From positions 209,921,406 to 209,985,405 of the forward strand of contig OY986439.1 of NCBI GenBank assembly GCA_963920525.1: a stretch of DNA of 64,000 nucleotides. Direction: 5' to 3'. This stretch comes from Dichetophora obliterata. Taxonomy: Eukaryota > Arthropoda > Insecta > Diptera > Sciomyzidae. Of the stretch, positions 45,601 through 57,600 are shown one piece after another. The notes under the pieces were generated by a model. The model was not told the origin of the DNA and made no database searches. It worked only from the letters and a program-made list of their open reading frames with translations. Position numbers and translations under genes: made by a program. Within the stretch, counting starts at the first letter, position 1; each line of letters opens with the position of its first letter.

Positions 45601-48600
45601 TAAATCAGCCCCGTAGTTTTAGATATAGCACCTTTATGGATTTGTAGGCGGTCAAAGGGGGTGTGGCAAAAATTTTATCATAATATTGCACTGTCACCAG
45701 ACTTACATATGTCTGCTAAATTTCAGCTTAATCCGATATCAACAAGTTGTAGAAAAATGGCTTGCCAGTTTTGAGGACATACATACATACATACATATAT
45801 ACATACATACGAACGAAGCAAGTTGAATAAAAGCTTATGAAAAGGATCCAACTCATCAAGAAAATGTTCGATAATCTACTAAAAAGCAATTAAACAATGA
45901 CCGCACAGCTAAACAAGGGTCGAACATGATCAAAAAGTTGGGCCACTCGTCCGAACATCGGTCGAACACTGGTCGAACAGTAGCCGTTTTGAAAAAACAT
46001 ACTATCATCAATTTTTTTTCGATCTTATGCCAAAAAAAAAAGTATCCACACAAAACCAACACAAAAAAAACTAAATTTTCACAACAAACGTAGTTACATT
46101 CGTTGTTCACCACATTTGCCGAACCACAAACAACAACATATGTATGCATGATCAAATTAAAATAATTTTTCGCAGTTCGTTGCTAACGCTGATGCTCCCG
46201 TTACTAACATTTTCTTCAAAAAAATTCTCTTTTTCTAAAGTACAATTTTTGCTATTTTCATGCATTGAATTTTTGTGAAGGAAATTGAGCAGCATGCTTG
46301 CCACTTTTGGACAAAGAGCTTTATATGAGTATGCAGATTATATACCACCATTGTGCGAACACATTTCGGCAAAAAAGTCCTGCATACGTCCATTGTACGG
46401 TCGCTGTTCGACTTTTGCTTGGCCGAGATTACTTCAAAACGGCCCACAGTGCGTTGCTCCCATACAAAAATTGGACAATAATAGAAGGAGTACTTCTACT
46501 ATAATGCGATTTTGTATGCTTAATTAGTTTTAGCCAATTAAGAAAAATTTTAAAAATGGTCGAAATCGGTTAGACCCTAGGGGTACCTCCATTGGAACTA
46601 TATAGATTTTCTAATTTGATTTTGTATAGGAGGTATATACAAAGGTTGGCCGATCTTAACAAAAATTCGTCAGAGGAGTAGACAAATATGGTTATAGAGG
46701 TGTACTGAAAAAAGTCGAAATCGGTTAGGACCTCCTTTGGACCTACATTAATTTTTTACTTGATTTTGTATGGGAGGTACATACAAAGGTATATAGATTT
46801 TTTTACTTGATTTTGTATGGGAGGTATATACAAAGGTTGGCCGATCTTAACAAAAATTCGTCAAAGGAGTAGAAAATATGGTTAAAGAGGTGTACTGAAA
46901 AAAGTCGAAATCGGTTAGGACCTCTTTTGGACCTACATTAATTTTTTACTTAATTTTTTAAGGGAGGTATATACAAAGATTGGCTGATCTTAACAAAAAT
47001 TCGTCAGAGGAGTAGACATATATGGTTATAGAGGTGTACTGAAAAAAGTCTAAATCGGTTAGGACCTCCTTTGGACCTACATTAATTTTTTTACTTGATT
47101 TTGTATGGGAGGTATATACAAAGGCATATAAAAATTTTTTACTTGATTTTGTATGGGAGGTATATACAAAGGTTGGCCGATCTTAACAAAAATTCGTCAG
47201 ATGAGTAGACAAATATGGTTATAGAGGTGTACTGAAAATAGTCGAAATCGGTTTGGACCTATTTTGGACCTACATTAATTTTTTACTTGATTTTGTAAGG
47301 GAGGTATATACAAAGATTGGCCGATCTTAACGAAAATTCGTCAGAGAATTAGATAAATATAGCTACAGAGGTATACTGAAAAAATTCGAAATCGGTTAGG
47401 ACCTCCTTTGGACCTACATTAATTTTTTTACTTGATTTTGTAAGGGAGGTATATACAAGGATTGGCCGATCTTGACAAAAAATTCGTCAGATGAGTAGAC
47501 AAATATGGTTATAGAGGTGTACTGAAAAAAGTCTAAATCGGTTAGGACCTCCTTTGGACCTACATTAATTTTTTTACTTGATTTTGTATGGGAGGTATAT
47601 ACAAAGGCATATAAAAATTTTTTACTTGATTTTGTATGGGAGGTTTATACAAAGGTTGGCCGATCTTAACAAAAATTCGTCAGATGAGTAGACAAATATG
47701 GTTATAGAGGTGTACTGAAAATAGTCGAAATCGGTTTGGACCTATTTTGGACCTACATTAATTTTTTACTTGATTTTGTAAGGGAGGTATATACAAAGAT
47801 TGGCCGATCTTAACAAAAATTCGTCAGAGAATTAGATAAATATAGCTACAGAGGTATACTGAAAAAAGTCGAAATTGGTTAGGACCTCCTTTGGACCTAC
47901 ATTAATTTTTTTACTTGATTTTGTAAGGGAGGTATATACAAGGATTGGCCGATCTTGACAAAAAATTCGTCAGATGAGTAGACAAATATGGTTATAGAGG
48001 TGTACTGAAAAAAGTCGAAATCGGTTAGGACCTCCTTTGGACCTACATTAATTTTTTACTTGATTTTGTAAGGGAGGTATATACAAGGATTGGCCGATCT
48101 TGACAAAAATTCGTCAGATGAGTAGACAAATATGGTTATAGAGGTGTACTGAAAAAAGTCGAAATCGGTTAGGACCTCCTTTGGACCTACATTAATTTTT
48201 TGCGTGATTTTGTATGCGAGGTTAATACAAAGATTGTCTGATCTTAACAAAAATTCGTCAGAAGGGTAGCCAAATAGAGTAACAGATGTGTACTGAAAAA
48301 AGTCGAAATCGGTTAGACCCTAAAGGTACCATCTTTGGTCCTATATTAATTTTATACTTGATTTTGTATAAATTTTTAATTTTAAGCATTTTAAAAAAAA
48401 TATTTCTAAGACGAAATAGGAAAAGTTATTTGCAGTTCCTGGTTATATCAAATCTTTACTAGTAGATTAAAAACATGGCACTTATTTTTATATGATATGT
48501 TTTTTTTTCATCGAAATTTGTCAAATTCAAAAATTTCTTATTTGATAATAAAATGTATTAAAATCACTACAATATATAAATACAATTTTATATTTTCTCA

Positions 48601-51600
48601 GATTTCTGCATTCTATTTGTTAACTCAAATATTTTTTGTAAGAAAAAAATTTACTTGGCTCAGTTTAATTTAAACACAAATTTTTGACAATTGAAGTGTT
48701 CTCGCGAATAACGTTGTAAACGACAAAATTGTAATTGTTCTATTTTTATTCATTTTACAAGCACTTTATTCATTTTATTAATATTTTTTTTTTTTTGGGA
48801 ATGCGATAAAAATACCCCAAACTGCTCAACTGCTTCCTCAGTTCTGTTTGAATATAATATAAGAGAGTGATTCTAGCAGGTATTCGCAAAAAAAAAACAC
48901 TAAAAAAATGTCGTTTACAACGTTATTCGCGATTATGCTTCAATTATTTATTTAAGAGAACCCAAAACGAATTGAAACAAAACATGATTTTTTTTAAATA
49001 TCTCAACTGTGAAGTGTCACAGCGTAGGCAAAACTGAGAATTTCACCTAAATATTTTAATTATTAAAATAATAGTTAAAATAACAATAATAAGAAAAAGA
49101 TAAATCAATGAATGGAGCCTTTTGAATAAACTTCACTTTTTTGCAAAGAAGAATAAATAATTTTTTTTAAAATTGCATAGCTTTAAAATATTTGCTTAAC
49201 AAAATTAAAAAAAGAATTAGAAAAAAGAAGCTTAAAAAAAAGGAAAACAAAAAATTAAAACAATTAAAAACACAAAAATTAAAGCATCTCATATAAAACG
49301 AAAGACTTAAGCAAGGAGCTTGATTTTTCTATGCGATATGAATGCATGAACTGATGGTCGCATGAAGCCAACTATTTAATTTAAAGAATAATTGAAGACT
49401 TACAACAAACAAGCAAAAAACCACTACTACGAGAAAAAGCAACAGCTGCTGCTTTTCATCGATGGACAGATGAAAATGTCACATATGTGGAGCAACTTGC
49501 ATTTTTTTATATGAGAACAATTTAAAAGAGTTGTAAATGCATGCATTTGTTGGGCCATTTTACAATGTCGAGAACTAACTAAGAGGATTAAAAATAAAAA
49601 TAAAAAATCATTTAAACCTTAAGAGATAAATTATTAATTTGCTTTATTTATAAAAAAACTCATTTGCTGCTTATACACAGAATAAAAAGTAATGCTTTTT
49701 TCTAAAAAAATTTGACTAGTAGTGAAATAAGATTAGATAAATAAGATTTATAACCGCAATTGTTTTATGCAATATTTGAATATTTCTTTGCAACAAAAAT
49801 ACTAATTAATTTAGCAATAAATTTAACAGCTAGCGTTTTTATAAATGACATATAAAACATCTTATTCTTGCTGCAGCAGATATATAAAATTAATTAACAA
49901 GCTTTAATTACTTTATTAAACTAAGACATAGAAGTGAGTTCGGTGCCGCAGTCTTTTGTTAAGCAGCGCAAACAAGTTGTTCCCACAATTATCTGCACTT
50001 TCAATCAGTTAATGTTTTGTCATTTGTGGCTTGTAATTTAAGCATATTATATCTTACTTAGACAATCTCAGAGCTGGCAACAATTTAGACAACTGCAATT
50101 TGCATATTATTCTTCACACCTAATTAAGTTGCTGGCTCAGAGCAACGCTGGCAGTTAAGTTGTTAAAATGCAAAAAAGAAAAAAGGGAAAAACTGAATAC
50201 AGAGCCAAGAGCCAAAGTGCAGCATGAAAGCGATATTTGTGTGAATAACTTTGGTACGTAAATTAAACTGAATGCAGCATCGAGTCAGCCGCTGCACTGA
50301 GCTATAAAAGGAGCACGAATGATAGAAGAGTGCTGTAGAAATTCACAAGATGAGTGTGAATGTGTGTGAGTTGGTACAAGTGTGTGTGTGACACCCATAT
50401 GTATTCAGTAAAAATCTATTTTATAGTTGTGCAGCTCTTTTCAGAGGCTTTTATGTTTTTGTTTATTTTGCACTGCTTAGCTTTTGTTATTCAATTTACT
50501 TTGGAGAGCATTTAAGTCATTCTGCATTACATCATGCATGAGTAAATTGCAGCTCTTTAGTTATTTTTAGCATGCAATTTTAAAAGACAACGCAGAGATA
50601 AAGATTAGCAAAGATTGAAATAACATAAAAGATGTTAAAAAAAGCTCAATTAATTAACAGAATATTTTTTAATATAGCAAGAGTTTCTTTTAGATATATT
50701 TTCAAAATGAAATTTTTAAAAAAAAATACATTAAAATAATTAAAATATATACATTACAATTAACAGTTTTTTAGAATTATAAAATATAAAATATTTTTGA
50801 AATATTTGTATTCAATTTGCACAGTTTAATCTCAAAAAATTAAAGTTTCAATATCTTGGTTAGCCTCTTCAAAATTATTGCTTTGCCGAAAATAGGTCAA
50901 ACCTGCAATTAAATTACTTTCTTTAAGCGTTTTCCGTTGAACTGCGAACGCACATTAATATCAAGTTCGTTGCTTAAGTCTTTTGTTTCCCATGCATAGC
51001 AGCAGCGTTTCTGCAACATTGCTGCAGGCAGTTTTCAACAATGTTGCCCAATTTTGCATGTCTTCCAACAGATGTTCGCTCCGTGCATGACCGTTAATGA
51101 GCTTAACAAACGATCGATTTTTCGACAACTGCTGAGTTTAGAGTATTTTTCTTTTAATTTGTGGAATAATCAATGTTGAACAATGTTTATGGTTTTCATT
51201 TAATTAGTAACAAAAAGAAGCTGCAACAAGGCAAATTAACATGCAAATCTGCTGGTAACAATAAGTGATAGCTGCCTGTGTCTCTATGAAGCAACGAAAT
51301 GTGGCTAAATTTGACTCATCACTCTTTCACTTAACCTTTTTTGTGCGCTTACAACAGCCTGAATGAGCTTAAATCAGCTATTTAGATGCTGCTCATTAAC
51401 TGCGCTGAGTGTTTGCAAAATAGTACACATGTTTTGATTCGATTTGGTCACTTTAAAATACATCATAAACGTCATTTACTTATATCGCTCAAATGAGAGC
51501 AAACAATTTGATAATAACATTGATGTTTGAACTTCATCTCGAAAAAGAACGGAAAAATGCTGTTTTTATTTCGTATAAACCAAAAAGTGGCAAAAGTAAT

Positions 51601-54600
51601 TGTGCGCATAGCTGCTAAAATGTATTAATTATGAGCTAGTTAAGTGTTTAGTACGTTTTAATCCGTAAAAAAGCAAACAAAGCAGAAAAAACTGTACATA
51701 AGACTCTGGTTTAAGCCAGCAAAAACGGCTGCTGATGATGTCCAAACAAGCTGTTGTTGTAAGACCATAGCAAAGACCATAAAAAGGCCACTTTGACCAT
51801 GCGATCACAACAAAGTAACCACACACACTCACATAAGCTCAGCAATAAGAGCAGCTATAAGCTCAGCTATGATATTAAAGCCTTTACTTATATGCTGCAT
51901 CATAAAGCATAACAGCAGCAAAAACGGTTAAAAGTAATGAACATCAACTGTCATTTTCAATCTCGTGCCTTTGTACTTGTTTTGTCTTTATATTAGCCAA
52001 GCTGCTGCAGCAACAAAGAGTTGCCAGCTGTTATACAGATATATATCTTTTATATATATATAGATATTTATCTTTTTTCTTCCCGCTATCGCATTGCTGC
52101 ATAAAATATAATATTAATATTAATTACAGCAAAAATAGAAGAAAAAAAAACAAAAACAAATTTTATATAGCGCAGTATGTCATAAGTGCGTGCCTAGTCG
52201 TAATTGTGTGTTGCATGTTTTGTAAAATTTTTTCGGTGTATTGCTTTAAAATTCGGCAGCAAGCAGGAAGTAACACTTAAGTTTTGTTTATATCATTAAT
52301 ATTGCACATTTATATACATATGCATGCACATTTATATATACAAATGTGGTTTTTTAGTTTAGGTTTTTGGTTGAGTGTAGCATTAGTTTCCTGCATTTTA
52401 GAGACCAAGCAAGTTGTTGCGGTTGTTATGACTGTGTTAAAATAAAAAAAGTAATTCCAAAAACTTGCTGTGAGTTCCTTACAATTGTTTGCGGTCATGA
52501 GCTCAAGCAATGCAATAGCTTGCATTAATTTGAAATAATAGAAGACATGTAAGGTTTTATTTAGGACATTCAAAATAACTTTATGTGGTTTTCTTTGCAA
52601 ATGATTTAACCACAAATCTCTAGTTTTGGAATGTTTCGAAATATGCCATGCGCATTTTTACCACCTTTTTGAAATATTTAAATTAAGATTGTTTTTTAAT
52701 TTAACTGTTACAACTACGCACTTGTCGTGCGGAAAAATATTGTGGAAATATTATATTATATCTTTCGTAATGATAGGTGTGGTAGACGGGGTGGTGGTGT
52801 AGCTGTATTTTGTAGGTCCAATCTTAATGTTAAATATGTCAATAAATGTATGTCTGATGAAGCCTGTGAGTTTCTTAATGTTGAAATCTTTGATCAAAAT
52901 TGCAAAATATTAGTATCTTGTGTCTACAATCCTCATCGTTGCTATAGTATAGAGCCATTTTTTACTGATTTAGCTAGTAAATTAATCGATTATGACTTCT
53001 TTTTTGTTTGTGGTGATTTCAATGTAAATTTGTTGCATAATGACTCTGTTAGTGATAACTTTCATTACCTTTCCTCTATGTGTGGACTTAAAATCACAAA
53101 TAATTCCATTCCTACTCGTTTTATGCATGGTTGTGAACCAAGTCTTCTTGATGTTTGTCTAGTTTCTGATTTTTCTTTGCTCCTTAAGTATGATCAAATA
53201 ACTTTCTTGTCTGATCATGACTTACTTTTTTGTTGCCTTGATATTAATCTTGGAAGAACTTCTCCTGCTAGTTTCTCATATTACGACTATAAATCCATTG
53301 ACTTTTCTGGCTTATTTCAAAGCTTATCAGCCGTGCAATGGAATGACTGTTGGTTTTTTGAGTCGGTAAACGACAAACTTAAGGTTTTCATGGATAAGTT
53401 AGATGTTTTATTTGTTAGTCATGTTCCGTTGCGTTCTGTTCAAGTCTCTAATAGGAGTTGTCCCTGGTTTACGAATCCTGTATTAGTTGCCATTAGGTTA
53501 AGGAATAAGCTTCACTCTAAATGGAAAAATAATCCTTCAATTACCAACTGGGAAAACTTTAGAAGAGCTAGAAATGATGCCACTGTCGTGGTCAGGCAAG
53601 CTAAGACCAATTTTTTTAACTCTAAGCTGAACCCCAACTTAAATTCTAAACTGATATGGCAGAATATTAAAAGATACAGAGTTTTTACTAAAAATTCTAG
53701 TGAGTGCAATTTAGATTCTGAAGAGTTAAATAACTTCTTCCTAGCTAGCGGAAACCATATGCCGGAAAGTAGTGCTAACAGGGCTGAGCTGCCAGTGATG
53801 ATAAGTAGCAATGTGTTCCCTTCCTTTGAATTTAATTCAGTAGGTGAGGATTATGTGGCTAAGTGTATAGTGAAAATTAACTCCAATGCTATAGGGGCTG
53901 ATGGAATGCCTATAAAGTTTATTAAATTAGTTTTGCCGTATATTATATCACCTTTCACTCACTTAATAAATCATTGTTTGACAAGTTCCCAATTCCCTGA
54001 TATATGGAAAGCTGCCATTGTCCTGCCTGTAGCAAAATCTTCTTCTGCTTCGGTACCGGATGACTACAGACCTATTAGTATATTACCTGCCCTAGGTAAG
54101 GTCCTTGAACGTATCATGACTGACCAAATTTCGGACCACCTTAATTTAAATAATTTGCTTTCACCGTTTCAGTCAGGTTTCAGGACTGGCCACAGTTGTT
54201 CTACCGCTGCAGTTAAAATCCTTGATGACATCAGAGTTGCTTATGATCAGAACTTTCTTACTCTGCTGTGTCTTGTTGATTTTTCTAAAGCTTTCGATTC
54301 TGTCAATCATTCACTTCTGTGCAATAAACTATGTAACTACTTTAAGTTTAGTCGTAGTGCTGTTAATCTAATATACAACTACTTGAAAGGTAGAATGCAA
54401 AGGGTTAAAGTGGGTAACGTTCATTCGTCTCTTAGACCAGTTGAGACTGGAGTTCCTCAAGGTTCCATCCTGGGCCCACTACTTTTCTCTATTTTTATAA
54501 ATGATATTTTTTCAGTTTGTAAATACGCATCTGTGCACGCTTATGCTGATGACATCCAACTGTATATCTCTCGATCTACTGGACTCTTAGAAGACTTGAC

Positions 54601-57600
54601 CTATAGAATGAATTATGACTTAACCTCGCTAAATAACTGGGCTATTACAAACATGCTTCTTATTAATCCCTTGAAATCTAAGGTTTTGCCCATTGCTAGG
54701 AGTGGCTCATGCTTTGTTGATATCCCTCCTTTATATATTGGAGCTCAGCAACTCGAATTTGTGTTAAAGGCAAAAAACTTAGGATTTATAATCAACACTA
54801 AGCTGACCTGTACTGACCATATAAACAACACAATAGGAAAAATTTACGGGACTTTACGTTACTTACGCACGTCCTCTAACTTCACGCCTCTTGAAACTCG
54901 GCGCAGACTAGTCGTACAATTAATAATGCCTCATATTAATTTCTTTGATGTTGTCTATAGTCAGCTAGATTCACAATCCCAGCATAAACTTCTAGTTGCA
55001 TTCAATAGTGCGGCTAGGTATGTATATGGGGTCAGTCGATTTGATCATATCTCTCAAAGGAGTAAAGGCATTCTGGGATGTGGTTTACTTGAGCATATGA
55101 ACATCCGCAACATTTTATTCCTGTACAATCTTATGAACACTCATTGCCCTCATTATCTTTTTGAAAAACTTCAATTTTTCCAGAGTCACCGGTCTCATAA
55201 TCTTATTGTTCCTAGGTATAACTACCTCAATAGTAGCAGATACTTCTTCATCAGCGCCATTAGACTTTGGAATGCATTACCTTATTCTCTAAAACAAATC
55301 ACTTCACGAACCAGTTTTAAACATTCCATTTATAATTATTTCAATACTTTAAACCAATAAAACAATGTTTCTTTTTCTATACTAGTTTTCTCATCTTATC
55401 TGTGCTCAAATCCTAGCTTTCTTTCTCTTTCTCTCTCTCTCTCTATAAAATACCTCCTTCTAGTTGTGTTCTATAGTAATATATAGCCACTAAGATCATG
55501 ATATATAATCGTATAACTATTTTATTTAATTTAATTTGTTTATTAAAAATATCGTTTACAAATCATAATAGATTTATTGTTGTTTTAAACAGTTTTTATT
55601 TAATGTTAGTTTTAAACTACTTTTTAAATATCATTGTCCACATCTTATGTAGTACTAAAAAAGACCAAGTCTTAATGTACACCATTATAAATAAATAAAT
55701 AAAAAATAAATAAAATATTATAAAGCAGAACTTGATTTTGAACTTATGTTGCCCAATGGTGAAAATTCGTTTTTAGCTTATATTACTTCCGTTTTTGCTT
55801 AAAGCATTTGTAAAAATAACGCTTAACTTGTCTGCATTTTGATATTAAATAATTTGGGAATTATTCTAATAAAGTTCTCTTAGATGTTTCATTGCATGCG
55901 TGAGAACATTTTTCATTGTTTATTTTTGCTAACTTTAACTTTAATGTGTTAAATATTTTATTCTATACTCTATGAGTTTCTTAATGTTTCCGGCCGTAAT
56001 CTTTGACCTCCTTTTAGTCTGCTGCCTTGTAGTAAAATAATAACAGTGGCTCAATTTGAGCGCGGCCTCTATTTTATTCAACTTCAAAACAAGAACTTCT
56101 TAAGCATAAACTTAACAATTGGATAAGTTTTTTTTTTCTTTGAAAAACGAGTGTTCAAAGCACCACTTTTGCGCTACTCAAAAGTATGTTTAAAGATTTC
56201 GTTAATAGTTTCAAAAATATTTATCTTTTTTATTATTACACCATTGAACTTTTCACTCAAATATTTTTATTAAAATAATTTTTTATCCAAGCTCAAGCAC
56301 AAATTTCAGTTTAACAGCGTTAAAGTTTGCTTTATAAGACTTTAGTTTGTATTTTAAAAGTAACTATCACTAATTTTTTTTTAAATTTTTTATCTGCAAG
56401 TCCAAAGAGAATATTAACAATATATAAAGAATTTTTTGTAATATCATTACCTACGATTTCTTTATGTGAAATTTTGTTTTATACAAACCAAGTTATTTCA
56501 AAATGTTTTTCATTAAGCAAATTTTTGTATTAGATTAAAACTTCTACACATTGAAATATTTAGTTTTGCACAGGGGCTAAAAAAAATAGTTACTTGCCAG
56601 CAAAATTTGACTATGATGATATTGTAATGCATAACTGTAAGCGGAATATGGCAAAATCTGTGCTGTTAAGGATTAATAGCATATTTTTATTGTTAACTCA
56701 TCATTTGCGATGGCTGCGATGAACGTTTTTAAAGAGGAAATTTTTCAGATTAGCGTATTTATATAAATTATGTTTGAACAAATTTTAATTTCCTAAATTA
56801 ATCTTTTTATCCTTAAACTTACATACAAATACATAAAGAAATGCTTAAAAATTAATATTTGAAAAAAATGTTTAACTTGATGAAATGTGTTATTACTTTG
56901 ACGAATTTAATTTTCAAAATAATAATTATACTAAATTTTGTCATATTAACTAAAACTATTTTTTTAAAATTATATGATATAAAAATTATTATTTTTTTAA
57001 TAAAAAATTACCATGCTTGTAATTGAATTTTTCCATTTATCGTATAATTTGCAATGAAATAACTTTATTTCATTTGTTAATTTGTTTCTTTTGTTTCTTT
57101 TCTGTTAGCTCGTTTTTGGTTTTTGTGCTTAAATAAGAGTATCGTCATCTATTTGTCCTATCTTATTTTTTCTATTGTCACTTACTATGTAAGGTAGATG
57201 TTAGCAGTGTTTTGTGGCCAGGTCAAAAAACATGTGAAAGGTAATTATAAACCTGCCTCGCAACTACATTGTTTTAAAAAAGTGTTGGTTTTGTCATGTT
57301 TCCATTTTGCAATGTTATTTTAGTGGATTTTTCTAATCTGTAAAAAATTTTTGAGAACGAAAAAAATATCTAAAAAAATATTGTTCTAATTTTAAGTAAA
57401 AACTTTTTGTTTCAATAAATTTTGCTTTAAAAAGCGTTATTTATTTTATATCTAGAATTTTTTTACTATGATGTTTTTCAAGAATATTGAATGTCATTGT
57501 GAACAAACATGTTATGTTTTAAGGACGCTATTAAGTTTTTAAACAAAATTTCAAGTTTTTATTTTGTTATATGTACTTAAGTTTCAATCCCTGATTATAA

